From the NCBI RefSeq assembly GCF_963664735.1, contig NZ_OY761553.1:2867303-2931302 (forward strand): 64,000 nucleotides of DNA, given 5' to 3'. The notes beneath the pieces are model-generated. The model was not told the DNA's origin, did not search any database, and was given only the letters and a program-made list of their open reading frames with translations. The stretch comes from an uncultured Cohaesibacter sp. (GTDB lineage: Bacteria > Pseudomonadota > Alphaproteobacteria > Rhizobiales > Cohaesibacteraceae). The translations under genes were made by a program, and so were the position numbers. This document shows positions 17,105 to 25,604 of the stretch, in pieces (positions within the stretch are counted from its first letter, which is position 1; every line of letters starts with the position of its first letter).

Positions 17105-18268
17105 ATGAACATCAAGAGCCTCATCCTCGGTTCTGCAGCTGTATTGGTAGCCGGTGGCGCCGCTCAGGCAGCAGATCTGCCAGTAGCAGAACCTGTAGAT
17201 TACGTAAAAGTTTGTGACGCATATGGCACAGGCTACTTCTTCATTCCAGGCACCGATACCTGCCTGAAACTCAGCGGTTACGTTCGTACTGAAGCTCAGT
17301 TCAACGACGCTAACTCCCGTGACGACTCCAAATTCGTTCTTTGGGCTCGCGGTCAGGTAAACTTCGACGCTAAAGAAGAAACCGAACTCGGTACCCTGTC
17401 TTCTCGTGTACGTATCGAAGGCGACAGCTCCAACGGCAAAAAATTCGACGGCAAAGCTCTCGAAGACGGCAACATGGACCTCGCAAAGGCATGGTTGTCT
17501 TTGGGCGGCTTCTACATGGGCCTCATCTCCGACGGCACCAATGTTGACTACAATGCTGGTGACATCTTCGGCGGCGACTTCGATAAAGGCGACATCACCC
17601 TCGTTCAGGTTGGCTACAACCTCGCTCTGGGCAACGGCGTAACCGCTACTGTTGCAGCTCTTAACGACGTAACCAAAGACGCTGCTTACGCTGCCCCTGC
17701 ATACGCCGGTCAGACCATGCCAGCTCTTTCTGCAAGCTTGAAAATCAGCCAGGCTTGGGGTGAAGTTGCTACCAGCGCTACGGTTCACAGACTGAACTAT
17801 GTAACCAACGGCATCGACGACGACTATGGCTACATCATCGCAGCTGGTGGTCAGTTCAACCTTGACATGCTGTCTGCTGGTTCCATGCTCGCATTCAACA
17901 GCTTCTACACCAAAGGTGCTCTGGGCTGGACTGGCGTTTCATCAAGCTTGATGGGTGACGTTGCCCTGAAAACAGTTGGCACCACCAACTATGCTCTTAA
18001 CGAAGCATACGGTTTTTCTGCAGGCCTGCGTTATGCATTTGCTGACAACATCTGGGCTGCTGTAACCGGTGGTTACGCTCACTTCAACGACAAAGGCTAC
18101 GCCGATCATGACTATGATCTGATGAAAGCTGCCTTCGAAGTTGAATATAAGCCTGTTAAAAACCTGGCTGTTAAAGCTGGTATCGAATACCGCGACGTTG
18201 ACTACGACAAATGGGCTTCTGACGACGACTATGTTGTTGGCGCCATCCGTCTGCAGCGCAACTTCTAA
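17105..18268 (+). CDS. Rhizobiales-type outer-membrane porin (Omp2/RopA-like)
   Basis: Predicted 387-residue outer-membrane beta-barrel porin. It starts with a cleavable signal peptide (MNIKSLILGSAAVLVAGGAAQA, cut after AQA), followed by ADLPVAEPVDYVKVCDAYGTGYFFIPGTDTCLKLSGYVR, seen in this order at residues 23-61 and typical of Hyphomicrobiales porins with their paired cysteines. Strands alternate along the length and the chain ends in F (LQRNF), the outer-membrane insertion signal. Codon use differs from neighbours, with many GCT, GTT, CGT and AAA codons, as expected for a very highly expressed gene. The start at 17105 has AGGGTCAG upstream. Two hairpins follow the stop codon. Confidence 0.93.
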   Translation: MNIKSLILGSAAVLVAGGAAQAADLPVAEPVDYVKVCDAYGTGYFFIPGTDTCLKLSGYVRTEAQFNDANSRDDSKFVLWARGQVNFDAKEETELGTLSSRVRIEGDSSNGKKFDGKALEDGNMDLAKAWLSLGGFYMGLISDGTNVDYNAGDIFGGDFDKGDITLVQVGYNLALGNGVTATVAALNDVTKDAAYAAPAYAGQTMPALSASLKISQAWGEVATSATVHRLNYVTNGIDDDYGYIIAAGGQFNLDMLSAGSMLAFNSFYTKGALGWTGVSSSLMGDVALKTVGTTNYALNEAYGFSAGLRYAFADNIWAAVTGGYAHFNDKGYADHDYDLMKAAFEVEYKPVKNLAVKAGIEYRDVDYDKWASDDDYVVGAIRLQRNF

Positions 18269-18290
18269 TATCAAATATCATATTTGATAT
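18268..18290 (+). other. AT-rich hairpin at the porin mRNA 3' end
   Basis: ATATCAAATA (18268-18277) and TATTTGATAT (18281-18290) form a perfect 10-base inverted repeat starting at the stop codon. It precedes the main terminator and may block 3' exonucleases or initiation across the junction. Confidence 0.6.
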
Positions 18291-18298
18291 AGGTTGGT

Positions 18299-18326
18299 CC
18301 CGGGAGCTTTGCTCCCGGGATTTTTT
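18299..18326 (+). terminator. strong intrinsic terminator of the porin gene
   Basis: CCCGGGAGC (18299-18307) pairs with GCTCCCGGG (18311-18319) around TTT, followed by ATTTTTT. Confidence 0.92.
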
Positions 18327-18453
18327 GTGCCAACACCGACGAGCACATTTCAATGCCGCGTTGCGCTGGACATAAAAAAGCGCTCATGCCGTTCCAAACA
18401 ACAGGACCATCACGAACGCTATATTTATATATAGAAAGCTGAAGTGCTATCCG

Positions 18454-19029
18454 TCAGGCAGCTTCATCCGGGCTTGCCAAAGCGAGGACCGATGCCGAGA
18501 GCGTATCAATCAGGCTTTTCAGCTCCGCCTCGGACTTGCCCTTACCGCACTTCAATTCACGGCAAGCCAATATGATGAAATCGGCCATATTCGCCGGGCT
18601 TTGCCCCGCGATCCCGATATATTTGGTATAGGGAATGAATAGCTCCGCAAGAAATTGCCTGTGTTCCTGCTTCAATTTCGTTATTGCTGGATGGTTTTTC
18701 ATTTCAGCGTCATTCCAAAGCATTTGTGCGTCTGGATGCTGCTGCAAGAATAAATAAGGCTTTACGACCATATGTTTAAAATAGACACCCAGCTGATCGC
18801 GTAATGAAGTGCAATGCATTATAGCTTCACGCGCTTCTGTTAAATGTTCTTTAAAAACATAGTATGCGGTCTCGGCATACAAATCCTCTTTATTCGCAAA
18901 AACTGCGTAAACCGTTTGTCTGGACAAACCAGAATGCTTTGCGACATCGGTCATTGAAGTACGGGTATATCCGTATCGAGAAATCAGCTCTTTCGATGCC
19001 AGTATCACTTTCTCTTTTGTCGTCACCAT
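18454..19029 (-). CDS. TetR-family transcriptional regulator
   Basis: Predicted 191-residue repressor. The N-terminal helix-turn-helix is ISRYGYTRTSMTDVAKHSGLSRQTVYAVFANKEDLY, the standard TetR layout; the remaining helices form the ligand-binding and dimer domain, which is not recognisable further. It stands alone between the porin and the long non-coding stretch. A hairpin with an 8-base stem at 19098-19121 lies upstream and could be its operator. Target and ligand are unknown. Confidence 0.9.
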   Translation of the reverse strand: MVTTKEKVILASKELISRYGYTRTSMTDVAKHSGLSRQTVYAVFANKEDLYAETAYYVFKEHLTEAREAIMHCTSLRDQLGVYFKHMVVKPYLFLQQHPDAQMLWNDAEMKNHPAITKLKQEHRQFLAELFIPYTKYIGIAGQSPANMADFIILACRELKCGKGKSEAELKSLIDTLSASVLALASPDEAA

Positions 19030-19097
19030 ACTACGCTAACCTATACCCTATTTGACCAGGGCATATCCCCACTAGAAGCGAAAACACTAATTAAGTC

Positions 19098-19121
19098 CAA
19101 TTGTTAGCCCCCCAACAATTG
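19098..19121. repeat. inverted repeat with C-rich loop upstream of the TetR gene
   Basis: CAATTGTT (19098-19105) pairs with AACAATTG (19114-19121) around AGCCCCCC. It lies about 70 bases upstream of the TetR start and could be an operator. Confidence 0.5.
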
Positions 19122-19176
19122 AACGCATATGACCAATTGCAGACTATACGAAATCCCCAATTTTGTAAAATTCTTA

Positions 19177-19222
19177 AACCTGAAAGATTGACATTTAATG
19201 TCCAATTGTCTATCTTCAGGTT
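19177..19222. repeat. imperfect long inverted repeat
   Basis: AACCTGAAAGAT (19177-19188) and ATCTTCAGGTT (19212-19222) pair with one bulge, and the interior TTGACATT/AATGTCCAA nearly pairs as well, giving a long hairpin. Confidence 0.45.
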
Positions 19223-19302
19223 ACAAAGTCTTTTTGTTGGTAACTCCTTTTTGGGCGAACTTTCGGTTGTTGACGGGTTTTTACCATTGCAGTCGGTTGA
19301 TT

Positions 19303-19311
19303 TGTGGATAA
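19303..19311 (-). other. perfect DnaA-box 9-mer
   Basis: TGTGGATAA, the complement of the consensus DnaA box TTATCCACA. A second perfect copy lies at 19703-19711 on the other strand. Confidence 0.45.
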
Positions 19312-19392
19312 TTTGCAACCCAAAGAATCAGCGAGAGACACGGCATCGCTTGAGCAAAATAGTTCGGTGCTGCTAGGAAGAGTTACATAAAT

Positions 19393-19432
19393 TTATGGCG
19401 CGACCAAAACTGCAATTTTGATCACGCCATAA
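19393..19432. repeat. two-tier hairpin TTATGGCG...CGCCATAA
   Basis: TTATGGCG (19393-19400) pairs with CGCCATAA (19425-19432), and CAAAA pairs with TTTTG inside. It may terminate transcription weakly in either direction. Confidence 0.55.
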
Positions 19433-19468
19433 TAGAGATACCGAGTTTACCGTTAGTGCGGTTAGGTT

Positions 19469-19594
19469 CGGTTACAGTCTGTCCATCATACTGCTTGCGA
19501 CACAGATGGACACTGCCGTCACGGGGTGGTTTGGGTTGCCTGTCTAAGCTTTACTGCTTGCGACACCTGACAGGTGATATCCGCCTCGTGACGG
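19469..19594. ncRNA. candidate structured RNA: two hairpins with an identical 15-base loop
   Basis: TACTGCTTGCGACAC occurs twice, at 19489-19503 and 19552-19566. In the first copy it is the loop of a stem GTCCATC (19481-19487)/GATGGAC (19505-19511), extended by CAGT/ACTG and CGG/CCG. In the second it lies in the loop of CCTGTC (19539-19544)/GACAGG (19569-19574), enclosed by CCGTCACG (19516-19523)/CGTGACGG (19587-19594). The stems differ in sequence but the loop is the same, which is what a conserved RNA or hairpin-recognition element would show. The strand cannot be decided. It matches no RNA family I recognise. Confidence 0.45.
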
Positions 19595-19702
19595 ACTTAT
19601 ATCATTTGTAATCTTGTATTAAAAGCCCACTTACATGATTTCACAGTTTGTAATCGTGTAAAGTGTGTATTTTAGCGACCTGCACCCATATTTTGATTAA
19701 AT

Positions 19703-19711
19703 TTATCCACA
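19703..19711 (+). other. perfect DnaA-box 9-mer in AT-rich sequence
   Basis: TTATCCACA, flanked by AT-rich sequence (GATTAAAT before it). It pairs with the opposite-strand copy at 19303-19311. Confidence 0.45.
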
Positions 19712-19925
19712 ACTAAGATACAGTTTGTGTGAATATGTACTCAAAATTTTCGCTTCGCGTATCAATTCGCATCGCAATTTCAAAAAAAATCTGCCCCGAA
19801 TAAGATCCTCGATCCTTCCCTCAGTCTCACGAAATAATCAGTTTCGGCGTTCAAATTCCGGGACCGATCAACCATTGTGAGAAATACAAGAAACAAAATT
19901 CAGGAAGACTAGCCTTACTAAGAGA

Positions 19926-19952
19926 CAAAGGGCACCAACTTGATGCCCTTTG
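19926..19952 (-). terminator. hairpin downstream of oppDF
   Basis: CAAAGGGCA (19926-19934) pairs with TGCCCTTTG (19944-19952). It lies 31 bases past the oppDF stop codon; the T-run on the minus strand is weak. Confidence 0.6.
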
Positions 19953-19982
19953 CTCATGCGCCAGTCTCTGGTTATAGAGCCA

Positions 19983-21602
19983 TCACGCAGAAATAGGCTC
20001 AAGGTCAAAAGCTGCGGCCATCAGCTGCTTGGTATAGAGCTCTCTTGGCGCATCGAAGATCTGATCTGTATGTCCCTCTTCGACAATGACCCCCTGTTTC
20101 ATCACCATGACGTAATCCGACATTGCACGAACAACAGAAAGATCGTGTGAGATGAACAGATAGGACAGATTGTTCTTCTCCTGAAGACCACGCAGCAGTT
20201 CAACGATCTGCTTTTGAACAGAACGGTCGAGTGCAGATGTGGGTTCGTCCAGAACAACGATACGAGGCTTGAGCACCATTGCTCTGGCAATCGCGATGCG
20301 CTGCCTCTGACCACCGGAAAACTCGTGCGGATAGCGGTTGCGCATGGAAGGATCAAGCTGCACCTCTTCCAAAGCTTCAATCGCCCTTGCGTCCCGTTCC
20401 TTGGCAGACAATTCCGGATGGTGCACCAAAAGACCTTCAGTGATGATCTGCCCCACCATCATGCGTGGAGACAGCGATCCAAAGGGATCCTGAAACACCA
20501 GTTGCAACCTTTTGCGGTGTTCTCGCATCGCTTCACTGGAAATCTGGCTCATGTCGACGCCATCAAGCAAGACTTCACCAGTCACATTGGTCAGCCGGAG
20601 CAACGCCCGACCCAATGTGGACTTACCTGACCCGGATTCCCCGACGATGCCGATCGTCTGTCCTTGACGAAGACATATATCGACATTGTTAACGGCCCGA
20701 AGCTCATGCTTTTGAGTAGCAAAAACGCCGGACGTAATGTTGAAGCTTACATTAACGCCTTTGCCTTCCAGCAGAACCGGCGCATTGGCTTCGGGCGCTT
20801 TTTTGCGCCCTTCAGGCTCTGCGGACAGCAGCATCCTGGTATAATCATGGGCCGGGTTATCGAAAATTTCAGCGGTGTTACCTTCTTCGACCACTTCTCC
20901 GGTTTTCATCACATACACACGGTCGGCAAATCTTCGGACGATATTGAGATCGTGGGTGATAAAGAGAATCGCCATACCCAGCTTTTTCTGCAAATCGGCC
21001 AGGAGCTGCAAAATCTGAGCTTGAATGGTCACATCAAGCGCCGTGGTTGGTTCGTCAGCAATCAGCAGATCAGGATTGTTGGCAAGCGCCATGGCGATCA
21101 TGACGCGCTGACGTTGACCGCCAGACATTTCATGCGGATAGGATTTAAGCCGGTTTTTCGGATCGGGAATACCCACAAGCTCCAGAAGCTCCAAGGCACG
21201 CGCCATGGCCCGCTTCTTGTCCATTTTCTGGTGAATGCGCAATGGCTCGCAAATCTGCCGACCAACGGTATAGAGCGGATCAAGAGATGTCATCGGCTCC
21301 TGAAAAATCATGGTCATCTTGGCGCCGCGATAGCTGTTCAGCTTGCGCGTTGAAAGCCCGAGAATCTCGGTGCCGTCATATTTCACCGATCCTTCCACCC
21401 AGCCGTTATCAGCCAGCAGCCCCATTGCAGACATCATGACCTGGCTTTTGCCAGATCCGGATTCACCTACTACGGCAACCGTTTCGCCCTTGTTGATATG
21501 CAGGTGGATGCCGCGCACCGCATGCACATCCTTGTCACTGTTGGTTTCAAAATGCACGTGCAGATCGTTGATATCGAGCAGAGGTGTTTTTGTATCTGAC
21601 AT
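19983..21602 (-). CDS. fused dipeptide/oligopeptide ABC ATPase (OppD-OppF type)
   Basis: Cytoplasmic ABC ATPase of 539 residues with two complete nucleotide-binding domains, as in YejF and GsiA. Domain 1 has Walker A GESGSGKS, signature MSGGQRQR and Walker B LLIADEPTTALD; domain 2 has GESGSGKS, FSGGQRQR and IVVLDEPTSALD. Each would energise import of peptides through OppB and OppC. It is the last gene of the minus-strand opp cluster, starting 12 bases after oppC ends. Substrate range cannot be told from the ATPase. Confidence 0.92.
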   Translation of the reverse strand: MSDTKTPLLDINDLHVHFETNSDKDVHAVRGIHLHINKGETVAVVGESGSGKSQVMMSAMGLLADNGWVEGSVKYDGTEILGLSTRKLNSYRGAKMTMIFQEPMTSLDPLYTVGRQICEPLRIHQKMDKKRAMARALELLELVGIPDPKNRLKSYPHEMSGGQRQRVMIAMALANNPDLLIADEPTTALDVTIQAQILQLLADLQKKLGMAILFITHDLNIVRRFADRVYVMKTGEVVEEGNTAEIFDNPAHDYTRMLLSAEPEGRKKAPEANAPVLLEGKGVNVSFNITSGVFATQKHELRAVNNVDICLRQGQTIGIVGESGSGKSTLGRALLRLTNVTGEVLLDGVDMSQISSEAMREHRKRLQLVFQDPFGSLSPRMMVGQIITEGLLVHHPELSAKERDARAIEALEEVQLDPSMRNRYPHEFSGGQRQRIAIARAMVLKPRIVVLDEPTSALDRSVQKQIVELLRGLQEKNNLSYLFISHDLSVVRAMSDYVMVMKQGVIVEEGHTDQIFDAPRELYTKQLMAAAFDLEPISA

Positions 21603-21614
21603 TGTTCCTTGCTC

Positions 21615-22766
21615 CTATCGATCTTTGGGGTCCAGCGCATCACGCAGACCATCGCCAATGAAGTTCAACGCGAACAGTGTCGCCGTCAGGAAGATAGAAG
21701 GGAAAATCAGCATCCAGCTTGCGCCTTGGAGATTTCGAGCACCTTCGGAGATCAACACACCCCAGGAGGTCATTGGCTCCTGAACCCCCAAGCCCAGAAA
21801 AGACAGGAAGCTCTCAAGCAAAATGACCTTGGGCACGAGCAACGTGACGAAGATTACAACCGGTCCCAATGTGTTGGGAATGATATGCCGACGCAGGATA
21901 CCTCCGGCTCCAACGCCCATAGCCTCGGCAGCAAGCACATATTCCTGTCGCTTGATGGAAAGCGTCTGTCCGCGCACGATTCGTGCCATATCTAGCCATT
22001 CCACGGCACCGACGGCAATAAACATCAAAATGAAGTTCCGGCCGAAGAAAACCACCAGCAGAATGACAAAGAAAATGAAGGGAAGCGAATAGAGCACGTC
22101 GACAACGCGCATCATGATCAGATCCACCCTGCCGCCGAAATAGCCTGACAGCGACCCATATGTCACCCCGATAAGCAACGCCACACCAGAGGCCAAAAGG
22201 CCGATGATCAGCGAAATGCGCCCGGCAATCAGGGTTCTGGTCAAAAGATCTCGCCCGTTGGCGTCCGTGCCAAAGAAAAAATGCATGCGATTAATCTTGG
22301 CTGTGATGGTCGCGCTTTTCTTGTCTTCAGAGAAGCCTGAGAAAGACGCTTGCTTGAACAGGTCTGAACGATCAAAATAGCGAGCTACTTTTTCGTTGAT
22401 CGCTTTCTTGGAAGTCACTTTCACCACGACTTCATTAGCGGCGATGGTTGTATCCTCGGCGGTCAGTCTGGCGCGTTTCAAGACCTTGTCCAATGCGGGC
22501 TGAATTTCGTCGTCTCTTGGATAGGCCGTAAGCGAGCTGGGCACCTTCACATAATTTCTGTAGACGGTGTCATATTTGTGCCCGGTAAAGAGCGGGCCCA
22601 AAAAACATGCCACAGCGATGAGGAACAGGACCAAGAAGGAGGCCATTGCCGCGCGGTTGGCTTTGAGCCGCGCCCACGCGTCGTCCCAGAGGGAACGGCC
22701 AATTTGCGCTTCCACGAGCTTTTCGGTTGCCTTACCGGCTTTTGTTTTCATAGTTTTGTTGTTCAT
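21615..22766 (-). CDS. oppC: oligopeptide ABC transporter permease OppC-like
   Basis: Inner-membrane permease of 383 residues. It has an N-terminal cytoplasmic stretch and first TM (ANRAAMASFLVLFLIAVACFL), then an unusually large periplasmic insert of about 120 residues (HKYDTVYRNYVKVPSSL to KKSATITAKINRMHFF), then the five-helix permease core with GTDANGRDLLTRTL and the ATPase-coupling EAA loop (AAEAMGVGAGGILRRHIIPN). I chose the ATG at 22766 with GAGG upstream; an earlier start at 22808 would overlap oppB. The large insert is seen in several OppC/YejE-type permeases. Confidence 0.9.
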   Translation of the reverse strand: MNNKTMKTKAGKATEKLVEAQIGRSLWDDAWARLKANRAAMASFLVLFLIAVACFLGPLFTGHKYDTVYRNYVKVPSSLTAYPRDDEIQPALDKVLKRARLTAEDTTIAANEVVVKVTSKKAINEKVARYFDRSDLFKQASFSGFSEDKKSATITAKINRMHFFFGTDANGRDLLTRTLIAGRISLIIGLLASGVALLIGVTYGSLSGYFGGRVDLIMMRVVDVLYSLPFIFFVILLVVFFGRNFILMFIAVGAVEWLDMARIVRGQTLSIKRQEYVLAAEAMGVGAGGILRRHIIPNTLGPVVIFVTLLVPKVILLESFLSFLGLGVQEPMTSWGVLISEGARNLQGASWMLIFPSIFLTATLFALNFIGDGLRDALDPKDR

Positions 22767-22773
22767 TGTTGCC

Positions 22774-23697
22774 TCAATCGTAACGCACGCGGGGATCGAG
22801 CCAGGCATAGAGCAAGTCGACGATCAGGTTGAAGACCATGATGAAAACCGCAATGACAATCACGGTGCCCATGACCAGAGGATAGTCGCGATTAAGCGCG
22901 CCTTGAACGAAATAGCGTCCAACACCGGGAATACCGAAGATTGTCTCGATAACAACAGAGCCGGTAAGCAAGGCAGCGGCGGCTGGGCCTGCATAGGAGA
23001 CCACTGGCAACAATGCCCCCCTCAGGGCGTGAACAACAACAACCATCCAGCCGGGCAATCCATTGGCTCTGGCGGTTCGAATGTGATGAGAGCGCAGCGC
23101 TTCAATCATCGCTCCTCGCGTCAAGCGCGCCACGACGGCCACCTGCGGCAACCCTAACGTTATGATTGGCAGGATCTTGTTTTGCCAAGCCCCATTGTTC
23201 CAGCCGCCAACCGGCAGCCAACCCAGAGCAACACCGAACAGCAGCGTTAGAACCGGTGCCACAACAAAGTTGGGAATGGTGATCCCCATCGTCGCAACCG
23301 TCATAACGGCATAGTCGGGAGTCTTGTTCTGTTTGAGCGCCGCCCAGACACCAAGAAACCCTCCAACGATAATCGCCATCAGCAAGGCATAACCGCCGAT
23401 CTGAATGGAAATCGGCAAGCCGTTGCCGAACATTTCAACGACGGTGAAATCGCGAAAGAAGAAGCTTGGACCAAGATTGCCATGGAGCACATTATTCAAA
23501 TAGATGAGATATTGTTCCCAAAGCGACTTGTCTAGATTGTAGATCTTGTTGAGATTTTCCATCACCTTGGCTTCCAGCGGGCGTTCGAGATCGAACGGCC
23601 CACCCGGAGCAACTCGGATGAGGAAAAAGGAAAGGGTGACAATGATGAACAATGTCGGGATTGCTGTCAGCAATCGTTTGAACACATAGCGCAGCAT
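22774..23697 (-). CDS. oppB: oligopeptide ABC transporter permease OppB-like
   Basis: Inner-membrane permease of 307 residues with six predicted transmembrane helices, starting MLRYVFKRLLTAIPTLFIIVTLSFFLIRVAPGGPF, the standard OppB opening (residues 1-35). The EAA coupling loop is EALRSHHIRTARANGLPGWMVVVVHALR. It pairs with OppC, eight bases downstream, to form the peptide channel. A terminator-like hairpin separates it from the upstream oppA gene. Confidence 0.93.
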   Translation of the reverse strand: MLRYVFKRLLTAIPTLFIIVTLSFFLIRVAPGGPFDLERPLEAKVMENLNKIYNLDKSLWEQYLIYLNNVLHGNLGPSFFFRDFTVVEMFGNGLPISIQIGGYALLMAIIVGGFLGVWAALKQNKTPDYAVMTVATMGITIPNFVVAPVLTLLFGVALGWLPVGGWNNGAWQNKILPIITLGLPQVAVVARLTRGAMIEALRSHHIRTARANGLPGWMVVVVHALRGALLPVVSYAGPAAAALLTGSVVIETIFGIPGVGRYFVQGALNRDYPLVMGTVIVIAVFIMVFNLIVDLLYAWLDPRVRYD

Positions 23698-24011
23698 AAT
23701 GCGTCCTTCTAAGTGGGCTTTTCTGCGATCCTTCCAATCCCGCTCAGGTCGGGAAGAAACTCAGATATCAGGATCCTCTAAAGCCTCAGGAACCAAAATC
23801 TCGAAACCATCAGGTCATGGACGAATTTGGATAAAGTGAGTAAGGCTGCTCGAATTGCGTAGAGCTTTCAAGGATCACCAGGAATTTTATTGGCGAAATT
23901 TTCCGCTTCGTTATTGGCAATTCTGCTGTTCGTTTATGATCAAACAGCAAGACAACTTTTGCTCACAAAAAGGGCTGCCTTGCGGCAACCCTTTCTATTC
24001 ACAAAGGCTGA
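23698..24011 (-). other. oppA-oppB intercistronic region
   Basis: 314 bases without a gene. It carries the oppA terminator hairpin near oppA. An additional promoter for oppBCDF may lie here, but no clear -35/-10 pair is visible. Confidence 0.5.
23968..23996 (-). terminator. terminator/attenuator after oppA
   Basis: On the minus strand AAAGGG-TTGCC and GGCAGCCCTTT pair around GCAA with one mismatch, then TTTTT follows. It would make oppA transcripts more abundant than those of the membrane genes. Confidence 0.7.
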
Positions 24012-25604
24012 CTAGTCTTTAGACATCCAACGAGATGGATGGACGTTCAGAAGGTTATCTTCCCAACCATGCAGCTTGTCAGAAACAAGGCTGAGGGAGC
24101 TGTAGTACAGCAGTGGAATGTAAGGCAGGTTGTCCATGAAGATCTTCTCTGCATCGAAAAGAACTTTCGCACGAGCGTCCAGATCCACAGTTGCTGCGGC
24201 TTTGTCCATCAGGGCGTCATACTCTTCATTCTTCCACTGTGCATAGTTGAAGCCAGAGTCGGATTCAACAAGCATCAGGAAGTTCTGCGGGTCGGAATAG
24301 TCACCAATCCAACCGGCACGAGCCAGATCGAATGGAGCATGTTCACGCAGGTTCGCATAGTGGGTTTTGGTGTCGGTGTTCAAAAGCGTTGTGGTCACAC
24401 CGATTGACTTCCACATGTCGGCAATGGCGACCGCGGTGTTCTTGTGGTTTTCAGACGTGTTGTAGCGAATTTCCACTTCGAGCGGATGATCTGCGCTATA
24501 GCCAGCATCTTCAAGCAGCTTTTTGGCTGCGTCTTCGCGGTCCAGCTGATCCATGTCCTTGTATTCAGCATAGGCAGGTTCGCCGTAGTTGCCGATTCCA
24601 GGAGGCACGAGAGAGAAGCCCGGAAGCATGGTTCCGCCCCAGATGTCATCTGCCAGGAATTCACGATCGATCGCCATGGAAAGAGCCTTGCGCACTTTCG
24701 GATCAGCCAGTTTTTCTTCTGTGGTGTTCACAGCGTAATAATAAGTGCCCAGATATGGAGCCACGCGGAACTGGTCACCCAGGTTTTCGCGCATGAACTC
24801 AACCTGCTCAACAGGAGCATCGTTGTTCGAATCAAGTTCCCCAGCCTGGAAACGACGAAGAGCGGCGCCGCGGTCTTCGGTCGGATAGTACATGACCGCG
24901 TCAATTTTAACATCGGCAGCGTCATGGAACATCGGGTTCTTGACGGCTTTCACATGGCTGTTTGGTACGAATTCAGCAAGAGTGAAAGCACCGTTGGAAA
25001 CCATATTGCCCGGCTTGGAGAAGTCATCGCCATATTTTTTCACGCTTGCCGGATGAACAGGCAGAGCTGACTGGTGGCAGAGCTGACCAAGGAAATACGG
25101 GGTCGGTGCATTGAGGTCGATTTCCAGCGTCTTGTCATCGATTGCCTTTACGCCCAGTTGGTCCAAAGGAAGTTCGCCCTTGTTGACTTTCTCAGCGTTT
25201 ACGATCGGATACATGATGTTGGAATATTGAGCACCCGTTGCAGGATCTTCAATGCGACGCAGTGAATAGACGAAGTCACCAGCTGTTACAGGATCGCCAT
25301 TTGACCATTTTGCATCGTCCCGGAAATGGAATGTATAGGTCAAACCGTCTGGAGAGATATCCCAGGATTTGGCAACAGCAGCTTCGCATTTGCCATCTGC
25401 GCTATAAGCGAGCAGACCTTCGTAAAGGTCGCGCAGAATATGAGCTTCATAAACAGTTTGTGTTTTATGCTGATCAAGGGTTTCCGGATCAGCGGCATTG
25501 CCTCGATTATAAATAACTTCAGCCGAAGCGGTGGTCGCCACGAGCGGTAGCGCGCAAACGCCAGCCAGCAACATGGCAGCAATCGTGTTTTTGTGCATAG
25601 ACAT
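24012..25604 (-). CDS. oppA: periplasmic oligopeptide-binding protein OppA-like
   Basis: Periplasmic solute-binding protein of about 530 residues, SBP_bac_5 family. The signal peptide is about 28 residues (MHKNTIAAMLLAGVCALPLVATTASA after MS), followed by EVIYNRGNAADPETLDQHKT, the OppA family start. Typical family blocks include FHFRDDAKWSNGDPVTAGDFVYSL at about 95-118 and VRKALSMAIDREFLADD. Two ATGs, 25604 and 25598, both follow AGGGAG; the frame is open further upstream but has no signal peptide there. It delivers peptides to OppBC. Confidence 0.92.
   Translation of the reverse strand: MSMHKNTIAAMLLAGVCALPLVATTASAEVIYNRGNAADPETLDQHKTQTVYEAHILRDLYEGLLAYSADGKCEAAVAKSWDISPDGLTYTFHFRDDAKWSNGDPVTAGDFVYSLRRIEDPATGAQYSNIMYPIVNAEKVNKGELPLDQLGVKAIDDKTLEIDLNAPTPYFLGQLCHQSALPVHPASVKKYGDDFSKPGNMVSNGAFTLAEFVPNSHVKAVKNPMFHDAADVKIDAVMYYPTEDRGAALRRFQAGELDSNNDAPVEQVEFMRENLGDQFRVAPYLGTYYYAVNTTEEKLADPKVRKALSMAIDREFLADDIWGGTMLPGFSLVPPGIGNYGEPAYAEYKDMDQLDREDAAKKLLEDAGYSADHPLEVEIRYNTSENHKNTAVAIADMWKSIGVTTTLLNTDTKTHYANLREHAPFDLARAGWIGDYSDPQNFLMLVESDSGFNYAQWKNEEYDALMDKAAATVDLDARAKVLFDAEKIFMDNLPYIPLLYYSSLSLVSDKLHGWEDNLLNVHPSRWMSKD

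Larger units (their letters stand above)
19030..19982. other. 950-base region without a convincing gene, rich in hairpins and repeats
   Basis: This is the longest non-coding stretch in the window and is AT-rich. It holds at least five inverted repeats, two perfect DnaA-box 9-mers and a pair of TTTGTAATCkTGT direct repeats (19605-19617 and 19647-19659). A 91-codon open frame at 19101-19376 has no ribosome site, no recognisable domain and its core overlaps inverted repeats, so I do not call it. The individual elements are listed separately. Confidence 0.6.

Noticed and set aside
19101-19376. 91-codon open frame in the non-coding stretch
   Set aside because: No ribosome site, no family, low-complexity composition, and it overlaps two inverted repeats and a DnaA box.
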